NCBI RefSeq assembly: GCF_004329715.1
Contig: NZ_JXSY01000011.1
Location: forward strand, 124,001 to 188,000
Reading direction: 5' to 3'
From: Bowmanella sp. JS7-9
GTDB taxonomy: Bacteria; Pseudomonadota; Gammaproteobacteria; Enterobacterales; Alteromonadaceae
Length of the DNA: 64,000 nucleotides
The position numbers and the translations under genes are program-made. The notes under the pieces are model-generated. The model searched no databases, was not told where the DNA came from, and saw only the letters and a program-made list of their open reading frames with translations. This document shows, one piece after another, positions 26,961-36,502 of this stretch. The first letter of the stretch is position 1. Each line of letters begins with the position of its first letter.

Positions 26961-27665
26961 TTATTTTGACTTTGTTGTAAAACGTAAGCCCAAAAGTCCA
27001 AACAAAACGAGAGCAATACTAAACGGCTCAGGAACATCATTCGTAGTAATGTCTTGTGTAAACAAACGAATTTCGAAATTAGTGCCTGCGGATGTCATTT
27101 GTCCCGCATTGAAGTAAGTATAGACATCATTATAGTAGTCATCTGATGAGTCACCGTCCCCTGCACCATCGATATCTCGCATGTGCAGACACATAGAGTA
27201 TTTATTAACGTTGCCCTGGTCCTGATAGTCGCAGTGAATGGGTCTGACTGTTGAATCAGGTGAAAAGAAACCCCATCCTCCGTAAACGGATGTCGGATTA
27301 TCGTACAAATACCAATTAACGCCATTGGAGATGTTGAAGCCATCGACTAAGTAGCTACCGAAAACTCCGGGAGTTTGATTAAACACCACATTGGATTCAC
27401 CGGCTGCTAGGATTGCATAGCTCTGATTGGCAATATCATACAGCCCCATCAGGGTGTATCCGCCGTTACAACGTGAAGATATTTGTGAAATAGTTGTGTA
27501 GTCAGCTGTATTTTCGACTTTTTGATAACAAGCCGTCCAACCCCAAGTGTCAAATGTTGTCGCTTGTACATCTGTCTGCACACCCACAGGAATATAACCA
27601 GCAATCGCATAGGTAGATAGAAATAAACTACTGACAAGCCCAGTTAAAACTTTGATTAATTTCAT
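26961..27665 (-). CDS. PEP-CTERM sorting-domain protein
   Basis: 234 residues. It has a signal peptide (TGLVSSLFLSTYAIA), a Tyr/Asn/Gly-rich secreted body with four cysteines, and a classic C-terminal PEP-CTERM tripartite tail: VPEP, a hydrophobic helix (FSIALVLFGLLGL) and a basic end (RFTTKSK). Such tails are recognised by exosortase for sorting to the envelope in bacteria making an exopolysaccharide matrix. No exosortase lies in this window, so it must be elsewhere for the protein to be processed. The gene is more AT-rich than its neighbours and lies between two copies of a 34-bp terminator repeat. Confidence 0.85.
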   Translation of the reverse strand: MKLIKVLTGLVSSLFLSTYAIAGYIPVGVQTDVQATTFDTWGWTACYQKVENTADYTTISQISSRCNGGYTLMGLYDIANQSYAILAAGESNVVFNQTPGVFGSYLVDGFNISNGVNWYLYDNPTSVYGGWGFFSPDSTVRPIHCDYQDQGNVNKYSMCLHMRDIDGAGDGDSSDDYYNDVYTYFNAGQMTSAGTNFEIRLFTQDITTNDVPEPFSIALVLFGLLGLRFTTKSK

Positions 27666-27797
27666 TTTACTTCAACCTCTACTACAAAAATTTTTATTTA
27701 CAGAGTCTGCAATACAAATAAAGTGCCAACATTAAAATATATAAAAAACAATAAGTTAATGCATGACGAGTTAAGTTATGTGAAATAATGTAAAAAA

Positions 27798-27831
27798 AGC
27801 CGACATTAAAAAGCCGGGAGATTCCCGGCTT
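27798..27831 (+). repeat. 34-bp terminator repeat, copy 2
   Basis: Identical to 26912-26945 and in the same orientation. The hairpin can also serve the converging SulP gene, whose stop is nine bases away, as a terminator on the minus strand. Confidence 0.85.
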
Positions 27832-27839
27832 TCTAATAC

Positions 27840-29405
27840 TTAATCTAACTGGTCAGTCGCGACCCGATAGCGTGGATCCTCGTTGACATTCATCTCAACG
27901 AACTTCTGCGCTTTGTGCAGCAGGTTTCGACAATCCTCCGAGATATGACGAATATGCAGCTTTTTGCCCAGTGCCTCGTATTTATCGGCCAGACTATCCA
28001 GTGCATCGACACCAGATGAATCCCAGATACGTGATTCGTTGAAATCAATTACCACGTCCTGCGGGTCATTGGCTGGGTCAAACAGATCTTTAAAGTAGCT
28101 GACAGAGCCGAAAAACAACGGACCATCCAGTTCATAGACCTTCCAACCGTCATTATCCGTATGGGTCTTGGCCGCGATATGGGTGGCATGTTTCCAGGCA
28201 AACACCAGGGCCGACACGATTACACCTACTACCACGGCAATGGCCAGATCGGCGATAACCGTAATCGCAGTAACCAGGAACAGCACAATTGCGTCTTCTT
28301 TATTTACACCGCGAATAATGCGGAAAGAGGCCCATTCAAAGGTGCCAATCACCACCACAAACATCACACCCACCAACGCGGCAAGCGGGATCATTTCAAT
28401 CAGCGGGGCTGCAAACAGAATAAAGCCAAGCAGCACTAATGCCGCCGTGATGCCGGATAAACGGCCGCGACCACCGGAGTTAATATTAATCATCGACTGG
28501 CCAATCATGGCACAGCCACCCATGCCACCGAATACGCCGTTAACCGTATTCGCAACGCCCTGACCTATACATTCACGGTTACCTGAACCGCGGGTGTTAG
28601 TCATATCGTCAATTAGTGTCAGGGTAAGCAATGATTCAATCAGGCCAACCAGACATAAAATCACTGCGGTGGGCAGAATAATCATCAGCGTATCCCAGGT
28701 AAACGGCACCATAGGGATGCTGAACGTGGGTAATTCGCCGGCTAAGGTAACTGTGGCCTTTTGCTCTGCCGGTACAATATCGCGCACAAAGTCGATAACC
28801 GTGCGCGCGTCTAAATCTAGTCCATGTACTAGCAACGTGACACTTATTATCGCCACTAAAGAGGCAGGTACGGCTGTGGTGAGCTTGGGCAGGAAATAGA
28901 TAATGGCCATGGTCAGTGCCACCAGACCCAGCATGATGTAAAGCATACTGCCTTGCAGCCACTGACTCTGCCCTAGCTCGTTGACAAATTTAAACTGACC
29001 CAGCTGAGCGAGGAAGATCACAATCGCCAGGCCATTAACAAAGCCCAGCATGACCGGATAGGGCACCAGACGGATAAATTTCCCTAACTTAAATATCCCG
29101 GCCATGATCTGTAGTAAACCGGCCAACAACACAGCGGCAAACAGATACTGAATCCCGTATTGAGACACCAGCGCTACCATCACCACGGCAGTGGCACCGG
29201 TGGCACCGGAAATCATCCCCGGTCGTCCGCCAATGGCTGACGTGATAAGCCCCATCATAAAGGCGGCATATAAACCGACCATCGGCTCAACGCCGGCAAC
29301 AAAAGCGAAAGCAACGGCTTCCGGTACCAACGCCAGCGCGACGGTAATACCCGACAGCACATCATTTTTTACGTTGCTGTCGCGATTGGTGAATAGATCA
29401 AACAT
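27840..29405 (-). CDS. SulP-family anion transporter with STAS domain
   Basis: 521 residues. About 11-12 transmembrane helices precede a C-terminal STAS domain ([20 protein letters not shown] through [23 protein letters not shown]). Signature segments near the N-terminus are [21 protein letters not shown] and [17 protein letters not shown]. SulP proteins carry sulfate, bicarbonate or dicarboxylates; the exact substrate cannot be assigned. The second ATG (29405) is used because GGAG lies five bases in front of it. Confidence 0.92.
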   Translation of the reverse strand: MFDLFTNRDSNVKNDVLSGITVALALVPEAVAFAFVAGVEPMVGLYAAFMMGLITSAIGGRPGMISGATGATAVVMVALVSQYGIQYLFAAVLLAGLLQIMAGIFKLGKFIRLVPYPVMLGFVNGLAIVIFLAQLGQFKFVNELGQSQWLQGSMLYIMLGLVALTMAIIYFLPKLTTAVPASLVAIISVTLLVHGLDLDARTVIDFVRDIVPAEQKATVTLAGELPTFSIPMVPFTWDTLMIILPTAVILCLVGLIESLLTLTLIDDMTNTRGSGNRECIGQGVANTVNGVFGGMGGCAMIGQSMININSGGRGRLSGITAALVLLGFILFAAPLIEMIPLAALVGVMFVVVIGTFEWASFRIIRGVNKEDAIVLFLVTAITVIADLAIAVVVGVIVSALVFAWKHATHIAAKTHTDNDGWKVYELDGPLFFGSVSYFKDLFDPANDPQDVVIDFNESRIWDSSGVDALDSLADKYEALGKKLHIRHISEDCRNLLHKAQKFVEMNVNEDPRYRVATDQLD

Positions 29406-29544
29406 CATCTCTCCAAAAAGTGAGTATGTGTGCGAAAAGTGCGCGAGTTTACCAGCTTCTGCGCCAGGATGTGTTTAACAGAATGTTAAAAAGGGTAGTG
29501 CAAAAGGCAGAAAAGGTGCCCGCAGAACGCAGGCACCGAAGCGA

Positions 29545-30162
29545 TTACAGGATATCCAGTAACTCTACGTCGAAAATTAATGTGGTGTATGGGCCAATGG
29601 CTGAGCCTGCGCCCTGTTCACCGTAAGCCAGATTGTATGGTACGTATAAACGCCATTTTGAACCAACCGGCATCATTTGCAGGGCTTCAGTCCAACCTTT
29701 GATCACGCCACCGACCGGGAATTCAGCTGGCTGGTTACGCTGATAAGAGCTGTCGAAAACCGTACCGTCGATCAGGGTGCCGTGGTAGTGGGTACGCACA
29801 GTCGAGCTGGCCACTGGCTTATCACCATTACCTTCTGTGATGATTTCATACTGCAGGCCAGATTCAGTGACGAATACACCTTCACGGGCAGCGTTATCAG
29901 CCAGGAATTTTTCACCTTCTTCGATAACCGCTTTAGATTGCTCAGCTTTAGCAGCTTGAATACGCTGGCTGATTTCCTGAAAGGCCGCTTGCATGTCTTC
30001 GTTGCTGACTTCGCTGGGCGCACGGTTAAATGCGGTTTGAATACCGGCCAGTGCCGCGTCGATATCGAATCCATCGAAAGGATTCTGACCCAGTTGCTGA
30101 CCCATTTGCAGACCGATGCCGTAGCTGGCGCGCTGCTCAATCGTTGTGAATTTTTCTGACAT
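29545..30162 (-). CDS. FKBP-type peptidyl-prolyl isomerase (FklB-like)
   Basis: 205 residues without a signal peptide, so cytoplasmic like FklB. The N-terminal dimerisation region (SYGIGLQMGQQLGQNPFDGFDIDAAL) is followed by the FKBP domain: VRTHYHGTLIDGTVFDSSYQR, PVGGVIKGWTEALQMMPVGS and YVPYNLAYGEQGAGSAIGPYTTLIFDVELLDI. It catalyses cis-trans isomerisation of prolyl bonds. It diverges from ppc. Confidence 0.92.
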   Translation of the reverse strand: MSEKFTTIEQRASYGIGLQMGQQLGQNPFDGFDIDAALAGIQTAFNRAPSEVSNEDMQAAFQEISQRIQAAKAEQSKAVIEEGEKFLADNAAREGVFVTESGLQYEIITEGNGDKPVASSTVRTHYHGTLIDGTVFDSSYQRNQPAEFPVGGVIKGWTEALQMMPVGSKWRLYVPYNLAYGEQGAGSAIGPYTTLIFDVELLDIL

Positions 30163-30272
30163 GCTTATTCCAAAAATGCTGAGTTAAATTGCAAAAAAGG
30201 CCGCCAGACTAGCACAAATATCCGTTTAAATCAGTTAAGGTAAATAGTTCATTCTCCAACCAAAGGAATCTC

Positions 30273-32894
30273 ATGGCGTTTTTTGACTCTGAGTTGCAAA
30301 ACACAGTGCGTGATTTAGGCAAGATGCTGGGTTTAACTATCCAGCAGCAACTGGGGCCAGAATGGCTGGCACGTATTGAAGACGTGCGCAAAACCGGTCG
30401 CCGTTCCAATGAAGGGGATGCCAGCGCAACCGACCACCTTAAAACGCTGTTCGCGGAGTTACAGGATGAGGACTTGTTAGTTCTCGGCCGCGCGTTCTGC
30501 CAATTCCTGAATTTGGCCAATATTGCAGAGCAGGAATATAACGTTGCGCAGCAGCACAGCGATCCGCTGGCACAACTGAATCATGCGTTGAGCACGCTGG
30601 ATGTGGACGCCGATACGTTGGAACAGGCATTAACTAAGCTGCAAATTGATTTGGTACTGACGGCCCACCCTACCGAAGTGAGTCGCCGTACTCTGATCCA
30701 TAAATACACTGAACTGGCCGAGTGTTTAAAACAAATTCACCAGAGTCATTTGACTGAGCGTGAACGCGAAAAAGTCGAAGAACGCATCGCCGAACTCGTG
30801 GCGCAAGCCTGGTACACCGATGAAATCCGTACCACTCGCCCAACCCCTGAAGACGAAGCGCAATGGGGTTTCTCGGTAATTGAAAAGTCACTGTGGCAGG
30901 CCGTGCCGGACTTTATCCGCGAACTGGACCATACCCTGCAGCAAAAATTTGCCAAAGGTGTGCCGCTCGACGCCGTGCCGGTGCGCTTTAGCTCCTGGAT
31001 GGGCGGCGATCGCGACGGAAATCCGTTTGTAACCGCTAAAGTTACCGAGCGTGTGTTGTTACTGGCCCGTCGCCGCGCGACCGATCTGTTTTTCAAAGAT
31101 GTGGATGCGTTGCAGTCAGAATTGTCGATGAATGTCTGTGACGATGCTCTGCGCGCCGCAGTGGGTGACGAAGCCCATGAACCCTATCGTGCGGTGCTGC
31201 GTGAATTGCGTGAGCAATTACGTCAAACCTATCGGGGTATCGTCGCCACGCTAAGTGGTGAAGAGGTCAGTCGGGCTCAGTGGATCACCAAAGATGAACA
31301 ACTGCTCACCCCATTGATGCTGTGCTACCGCTCCCTACACCATTGTGGCATGGGCAAAATTGCCGATGGCGCCTTGCTGGACTGTATTCGTCGGGTGCAC
31401 GCCTTTGGTTGTACCCTGCTGCGCCTGGATATCCGTCAGGATTCCGGCCGCCATGCTGATGTATTCTCCGAGCTGACCCGTTACCTGGATTTGGGTGATT
31501 ATGCCAACTGGGATGAACAACAGAAGCAGGCGTTCCTATTGCAGGAATTACAATCCAAACGCCCGCTATTCCCGCGCGCGTGGCAACCGTCTTCTGAGGT
31601 GCAGGAAGTAATTGATACCTGCCGGGTGATTGCCGCTAACGAGCAGACCGGCTTTGGCATTTACATTATTTCTATGGCATCGGAAGCCTCGGATGTACTG
31701 GCCGTGAAGCTGTTACTAAAAGAATGCGGTGTAAGCTGGTCGATGCCGGTGGCCCCCTTGTTTGAAACCTTGGATGACCTGAATCAGGCTGCCGCGACCA
31801 CACAAAAGCTACTGGAATGTGAGTGGTATAAACGGGAAATCGACGGCCGTCAGTATGTGATGATTGGCTATTCTGACTCCGCCAAAGATGCGGGTGCACT
31901 GGCCGCAGGCTGGGCGCAATATCGCTCGCAGGAAGCGCTGGTCGCGCTCGCCAAAGCACATAACGTCACACTAACCTTATTCCACGGACGTGGCGGCACG
32001 ATTGGTCGTGGAGGTTTGCCGGCGGCACAGGCGATTCATTCACAACCTCCGGGTTCATTGGATGGCGGTTTCCGTGTCACTGAACAGGGTGAAACTATTC
32101 GCTATAAGTTTGGTATGCCTAAATTGGCTTTGCAAAGCCTGGCGTTGTACGCCAGTGCGATATTACAGGCGGTCGTTGCCCCTCCACCGGCACCTAAACA
32201 GGCATGGCGTGACCTGCTGGATAGCATGGCGCAACAGGCCTGCGATAATTATCGTGCGGTTGTGCGTCATGATAAAAACTTTGTGCCCTATTTCCGCGCC
32301 GCCACACCGGAACTGGAGCTGGGTAAATTGCCACTAGGCAGCCGCCCGGCGAAACGGCGCCCGGAAGGTGGGGTGGAAAGTTTGCGTGCTATTCCGTGGA
32401 TTTTTGCCTGGGCCCAGACACGCCTGGTATTGCCAAGTTGGCTGGGCGTAATGCCGGCCATTCGTCAGGCCATAGAACAGGGGCAACGTGAACACATCGA
32501 GCAAATGCTGAGTGACTGGCCGTTTTTCCACTCACGTTTATCTATGCTGGACATGGTGTTTCATAAGGCCGATGCCAGTATCAGTGCGGCTTATGACAGT
32601 CGTTTGGTGCCGGAAGACATTCGTTACTTTGGTGACCGCTTACGTACTGAGCTGGCCGACAGTATGGCGCTGATCCTCGACTTACTCGGTCAACAGGAAG
32701 TGATGGAGAAAGACCCGCAAGGCAAAGCCTCCATGCAGCTGCGCGCGCACTACTTACAACCCCTGCATTTCCTGCAGATTGAACTGTTAGAGCGGGTGCG
32801 CAAATACGGCGAGCAACCGGTTAGCCCGGTATTGGAGCGCGCCATGATGATTACCATTGCGGGTATCGCGGTAGGTATGCGTAATACTGGTTAA
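30273..32894 (+). CDS. ppc: Phosphoenolpyruvate carboxylase
   Basis: 873 residues, the usual bacterial length. It makes oxaloacetate from PEP and bicarbonate to refill the TCA cycle. Catalytic signatures are LVLTAHPTEVSRRTL (active-site His), FHGRGGTIGRGG and the C-terminal AVGMRNTG. VGY-type loop residues (YSDSAKDAGALAAGW) are also intact. It is monocistronic with a hairpin behind it. Confidence 0.98.
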   Translation: MAFFDSELQNTVRDLGKMLGLTIQQQLGPEWLARIEDVRKTGRRSNEGDASATDHLKTLFAELQDEDLLVLGRAFCQFLNLANIAEQEYNVAQQHSDPLAQLNHALSTLDVDADTLEQALTKLQIDLVLTAHPTEVSRRTLIHKYTELAECLKQIHQSHLTEREREKVEERIAELVAQAWYTDEIRTTRPTPEDEAQWGFSVIEKSLWQAVPDFIRELDHTLQQKFAKGVPLDAVPVRFSSWMGGDRDGNPFVTAKVTERVLLLARRRATDLFFKDVDALQSELSMNVCDDALRAAVGDEAHEPYRAVLRELREQLRQTYRGIVATLSGEEVSRAQWITKDEQLLTPLMLCYRSLHHCGMGKIADGALLDCIRRVHAFGCTLLRLDIRQDSGRHADVFSELTRYLDLGDYANWDEQQKQAFLLQELQSKRPLFPRAWQPSSEVQEVIDTCRVIAANEQTGFGIYIISMASEASDVLAVKLLLKECGVSWSMPVAPLFETLDDLNQAAATTQKLLECEWYKREIDGRQYVMIGYSDSAKDAGALAAGWAQYRSQEALVALAKAHNVTLTLFHGRGGTIGRGGLPAAQAIHSQPPGSLDGGFRVTEQGETIRYKFGMPKLALQSLALYASAILQAVVAPPPAPKQAWRDLLDSMAQQACDNYRAVVRHDKNFVPYFRAATPELELGKLPLGSRPAKRRPEGGVESLRAIPWIFAWAQTRLVLPSWLGVMPAIRQAIEQGQREHIEQMLSDWPFFHSRLSMLDMVFHKADASISAAYDSRLVPEDIRYFGDRLRTELADSMALILDLLGQQEVMEKDPQGKASMQLRAHYLQPLHFLQIELLERVRKYGEQPVSPVLERAMMITIAGIAVGMRNTG

Positions 32895-32901
32895 TGTATT
32901 G

Positions 32902-32925
32902 TGGGCTGGGCATTAGCTCAGCCCA
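32902..32925 (+). terminator. Hairpin behind ppc
   Basis: TGGGCTG and CAGCCCA pair around GGC-ATTA-GCT, giving a good stem but no T run. It lies eight bases after the ppc stop and before the HDAC-like gene; probably attenuates rather than ends transcription. Confidence 0.4.
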
Positions 32926-32942
32926 ATTATCCTGCCTCGCTT

Positions 32943-33845
32943 ATGATGCCAGCATTAATATTCCATCCCATTTATAGTCAGCTTGATTTGCCCGAGCGGC
33001 ATCGCTTTCCTATTGAAAAGTATCAGGGCATTGCCGATGCGTTAAACCGGCTAAATCCTGAAATTATGTATGAAAGGCCTGATGAGATAAGTGAGCATTT
33101 GCTTACCGAGTTTTTTCAGGCTGATTATGTTCAGCAGTTTCTGACCAACCAGCTGCCACCACAGGCCATGCGGCGGATTGGTTTTCCCTGGTCTGAACAA
33201 CTGGTCAGGCGCACCCGCACTGCCGTGGGCGGCACCTTGCTGACCGCCAAACGTGCATTGGAGCAGGGGATTGCGCTGAATCTGACCGGGGGTTATCACC
33301 ACGCGTTTGCCGACTTTGGTTCGGGGTTTTGTATCTTTAACGATTTGTATCTGGCGGCACGACACATGTTGACCCAACCGGGAGTCGACCGGGTATTGAT
33401 TGTCGATTGCGATGTGCATCAAGGGGATGGTACCGCCGCGTTGGCGGCAAATGATAATGACGTCTTTACCCTGTCTTTGCATGGCGAAAAGAACTTCCCT
33501 TATCGTAAACAAATTTCCGATTTGGATTTCGCGCTGCAAAGTGGCTGCGAGGATGATGAATACCTCACGACACTTGAGCAGGCGCTGCATCTGGCATTTA
33601 TGCAAAGTGGTGCCGATGCAGTGATCTATGATGCTGGGGTGGATATCCATGTGGATGATGATTTAGGGCTGCTGAATATCACCACACAAGGCGTATTGTG
33701 CCGTGATCAATTAGTTATCAATACCTGCAGGAAGCATGGCGTGCCGGTTGCCAGTGTAATTGGTGGTGGTTACCAGCGGGATATTGATGCGCTGGTTAAG
33801 GTGCATCTACAGTTATTTTTCGCTGCTGGCGTGAAGGTACTTTAA
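32943..33845 (+). CDS. Histone deacetylase-family hydrolase
   Basis: About 300 residues. The zinc deacetylase fold is clear: NLTGGYHHAFADFGSGFCIFNDL (active-site His pair), VLIVDCDVHQGDGTAALA (Asp-x-His zinc ligands), DAVIYDAGVDIHVDDDLG and SVIGGGYQRD. Bacterial members deacetylate polyamines, acetoin-linked or protein lysines; the substrate here is unknown. The start is one of two adjacent ATGs (32943/32946), with no clear ribosome binding site. The 3' end overlaps the converging solute-binding gene by 50 bases. Confidence 0.88.
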   Translation: MMPALIFHPIYSQLDLPERHRFPIEKYQGIADALNRLNPEIMYERPDEISEHLLTEFFQADYVQQFLTNQLPPQAMRRIGFPWSEQLVRRTRTAVGGTLLTAKRALEQGIALNLTGGYHHAFADFGSGFCIFNDLYLAARHMLTQPGVDRVLIVDCDVHQGDGTAALAANDNDVFTLSLHGEKNFPYRKQISDLDFALQSGCEDDEYLTTLEQALHLAFMQSGADAVIYDAGVDIHVDDDLGLLNITTQGVLCRDQLVINTCRKHGVPVASVIGGGYQRDIDALVKVHLQLFFAAGVKVL

Positions 33846-34743
33846 CCCCAATTCGCTCGAGTAATTGATACTGTTCTGCGTAAATTTCCGCTGCGTCCTT
33901 TAGACTTGGCAAGAAGGGATTTACCAGTTCAATAACGTCTGGTTGCTGCAGAGTAAGGGCGTCGATGGTTTGTTTGTGTGGGGTGAATTCGTAAAAAAGT
34001 TTATCAAACATCCCATTCTCTTTAAGCCGCGATAGTCCTAATGCCAGACGTGCCGCAAGACGCTCGTTGTCTGGCGCAACAAAAAATTTCATTGAGATGG
34101 GGTACAAGAGTATTTTATTTTTAACGATGCCGAATGTGCCGGCAGGAAAGTCCTGAATCTCAGGCACAGCTTCAAAAAAGCCGCGCGGGAAATAATAACC
34201 GGGGCGCTTACGCAAAAGGTCGTAAAATTGGTTGTCCTGTAATGAGGTTTCCACCGTTAGCCGGTTAACTCTCAATATCGAGGTGTCTGGCCAATCCACA
34301 CCAAGTAGCGCGGGATGCTCTGCTAGCTGAGCGGATGAAAGTGACTCAAATGTGCCAATATCCGCCGTATTTGCCACCAACAGGCGGATGCCATATGCGC
34401 CTTTCATCAGCGGTATGTTTATCGCACGTGCCTGTGTTTCCCGGGCGGGCGTGGATAATGTCCAGAATACGTCAAAGGTGCCTTTCGAAAGTTCACGTAA
34501 CTGACGTGTTTGACCAATGGTAATGTTGTGGGGCTCCAGACTAAACCCACCATATTCCTCTTTCGTCGCCTCTAAACTGGCCGTGAGCAACTTAACAAAA
34601 TAGTGACTGTGGTCATTAACATTGCTGGCGCTGGCATCAACCAGTTTTATGCTGTCCTGGGCGCTGCTGCTCGCGCATATAAAGAGCAGCGAGAGCCTGA
34701 CCAGCCAGCGAATGGGATTATCTGGTTGCTTGTTTATTCGCAT
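33796..34743 (-). CDS. Periplasmic solute-binding-like protein coupled to a diguanylate cyclase
   Basis: 315 residues with a signal peptide (LVRLSLLFICASSSAQ). The body resembles family 3 extracellular solute-binding proteins (GQTRQLRELSKGTFDVFWTL, LPLMKGAYGIRLL-like region, RLALGLSRLKENGMFDKLF) but no permease genes are nearby. Its start lies 26 bases inside the end of the diguanylate cyclase gene. This suggests it senses a ligand for the cyclase instead of feeding a transporter. Ligand unknown. Confidence 0.78.
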   Translation of the reverse strand: MRINKQPDNPIRWLVRLSLLFICASSSAQDSIKLVDASASNVNDHSHYFVKLLTASLEATKEEYGGFSLEPHNITIGQTRQLRELSKGTFDVFWTLSTPARETQARAINIPLMKGAYGIRLLVANTADIGTFESLSSAQLAEHPALLGVDWPDTSILRVNRLTVETSLQDNQFYDLLRKRPGYYFPRGFFEAVPEIQDFPAGTFGIVKNKILLYPISMKFFVAPDNERLAARLALGLSRLKENGMFDKLFYEFTPHKQTIDALTLQQPDVIELVNPFLPSLKDAAEIYAEQYQLLERIGVKVPSRQQRKITVDAP

Positions 34744-36094
34744 ACATCACCTGATCTGCTGCATGCAGAAGCTCACTAATCTCAGTTGTTTCATTATTCG
34801 CCATGGCGTACCCAATGCTTAAGGACACTGGCATTGAATGCTGTTTATATTCGAACCTGTTGTTTGCAAAGTAGTCCTGTATGGTACTGATTACTTTAGC
34901 GATCGCGGCCTCGTCTTTTATTCTGCTCAATAACACCAAAAACTCATCGCCGCCTAATCTGGCTACCGTGTCTGTTGTGCGCAGCATATCTTTTAGCCCA
35001 TGGGCAATAAATTTTAACAGCTTATCCCCCGCATCATGGCCATAGGCGTCATTCACCGATTTGAATTTATTGACGTCCATTAGCAGTACGGCGAAATCCT
35101 TTTTATTTGAGGGTTGTTCTACCTGTTCGTGCAGCTTTTTCATGACGTAGCGACGATTGGCTAACTTGGTTAGCTCATCCTGATAAGCCAGGCGGCGCGT
35201 GCGCACAAAAGCCCGGTAAAGCAATAAAACCATCAGATAAACAAGAATAATTAACCCGTAGCTTACATAGCGGATAATGTTTACAGTCAGCGTTTGCTTG
35301 GGGGCTGCACTGGGTTCGTAGCGTGCACTTAATAACCACTCGCCACCCGGAAAACGAACTGGCAAGCTGCTGGTAGCGGTATTAGGAATCGCAGGATTTC
35401 CCCAATACAACTGAGGGGAAAGCGGATTGGAAATATCCTGAATAGCCAGAAAATCAGGCGGTAATCCACTTGGCATCGCTTGCTGCAAATGCAGGTCGTA
35501 ATTGATCAACAGGCTTATTCCACCCCAATAATCATTGTTCTGCGGGTAATCCGCAAAAATCGGTATGCGAATCGCTATAGCGGTCCCGCCCTGTACCAGC
35601 GTAAACGGCGAGGATATAACCACGTTTTGAGTCTCCCGCGCCTTCTCTACAATCTTGTATTGCTTTGGCAAATTCCGAAAGTCTAATCCCAACGCGGACT
35701 CATTCCCTGTGAGCGGATAGACATAGCTGATAACGTCATTCGGATACACGCTGATACTAGTTATATCCGTATATTGGCGGGTGATTGCTTCGGCAAACGT
35801 GTCCCATTGCTCACTGATAATGCTGGGTTTAACTGTGACCAGCGTGGCAAAGGACGCCGCTAAATAAATGTCGTTGTAAATGGCCGACTCCAGATTGGAG
35901 CGGAATACTGCCACCTGTTGCTCAAACTGCAGTTCGTTCTGGTGGTCATTATTCTCAGCCACCACGGCAATTATCCGCTGTGCGGCAATTAGCCCAGCGG
36001 CAAAATAAAGCGCTGAAATAACGACCATGAACAAGCGACGGGTGTCTTTAGTGAATCGCACGACGCACCAAGTCTGAAAATATGTTCTTAACAT
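34718..36094 (-). CDS. Membrane diguanylate cyclase with extracytoplasmic sensor
   Basis: 458 residues. Transmembrane helices at about 22-45 and 268-290 bracket a periplasmic CHASE/cache-like sensor (ITRQYTDITSISVYPNDVISY). The GGDEF domain starts at LAYQDELTKLANRR and has an intact RLGGDEFLVLL signature. The inhibitory I-site RTTD lies five residues ahead of GGDEF, so product feedback is expected. It makes cyclic-di-GMP. It overlaps the downstream solute-binding protein gene, with which it probably forms a sensing pair. Confidence 0.93.
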   Translation of the reverse strand: MLRTYFQTWCVVRFTKDTRRLFMVVISALYFAAGLIAAQRIIAVVAENNDHQNELQFEQQVAVFRSNLESAIYNDIYLAASFATLVTVKPSIISEQWDTFAEAITRQYTDITSISVYPNDVISYVYPLTGNESALGLDFRNLPKQYKIVEKARETQNVVISSPFTLVQGGTAIAIRIPIFADYPQNNDYWGGISLLINYDLHLQQAMPSGLPPDFLAIQDISNPLSPQLYWGNPAIPNTATSSLPVRFPGGEWLLSARYEPSAAPKQTLTVNIIRYVSYGLIILVYLMVLLLYRAFVRTRRLAYQDELTKLANRRYVMKKLHEQVEQPSNKKDFAVLLMDVNKFKSVNDAYGHDAGDKLLKFIAHGLKDMLRTTDTVARLGGDEFLVLLSRIKDEAAIAKVISTIQDYFANNRFEYKQHSMPVSLSIGYAMANNETTEISELLHAADQVMYANKQATR

Positions 36095-36189
36095 AACAGA
36101 GTTTAACGCTAGTTAAATAGTCAGTTGCACGAAAAATGAAGGAAAGGAAAGCGTAGAACAGTGAGGAAATGTTACCAGAATTGAAGAAC

Positions 36190-36357
36190 TTACGATTTCC
36201 GGTTAATTCTTTTGGGAGTGATTACATACACAGTGCCAGCCGGCTTGTTGACCTTTATCGTGGTGATTGGCCGATATTCAAAATGGCATGTGGTTGTGAG
36301 CCGCTTGGCTTTGGAGCGCAGCTCGCGCAGGTCATCATGAGTCACATTATTCAGCAT
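36190..36357 (-). CDS. Possible 55-residue basic protein
   Basis: A short minus-strand frame that begins MLNNVTHDDLRELRSKAKRL and ends VITPKRINRKS. It has an amphipathic charged start, a beta-like middle (EYRPITTIKVNKPAG, TVYVI) and a basic tail, more protein-like than the overlapping plus-strand frame. There is no clear ribosome binding site and no recognised family. It lies alone in the 409-base gap between a chemoreceptor and a diguanylate cyclase gene. Confidence 0.3.
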   Translation of the reverse strand: MLNNVTHDDLRELRSKAKRLTTTCHFEYRPITTIKVNKPAGTVYVITPKRINRKS

Positions 36358-36472
36358 GTTCAAAAACCACTATCAGAAGGTGCCTGACAAGCATGGTTGG
36401 GTATTGGCAAAAATGCCAACTTATCCGTTCGCCTGCAAATCAGCGGTCTTGAATTATCGTGCGTTGGTCGCA

Positions 36473-36493
36473 GTCAGCGGCATGGCCGCTGAC
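36473..36493 (-). terminator. Hairpin behind the chemoreceptor gene
   Basis: GTCAGCGGC and GCCGCTGAC form a perfect 9-bp stem with a three-base loop, ten bases after the stop of the chemoreceptor gene. It has no T run. Confidence 0.4.
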
Positions 36494-36502
36494 AATCGTT
36501 CG

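Noticed and set aside
30273-32894. Possible second gene inside the ppc region from short antisense frames
   Set aside because: ppc is uninterrupted with all catalytic motifs; the antisense frames lack any support.
36169-36387. Plus-strand open frame of 72 codons in the gap before the chemoreceptor
   Set aside because: No ribosome binding site or recognisable pattern; the opposite strand looks slightly more protein-like.
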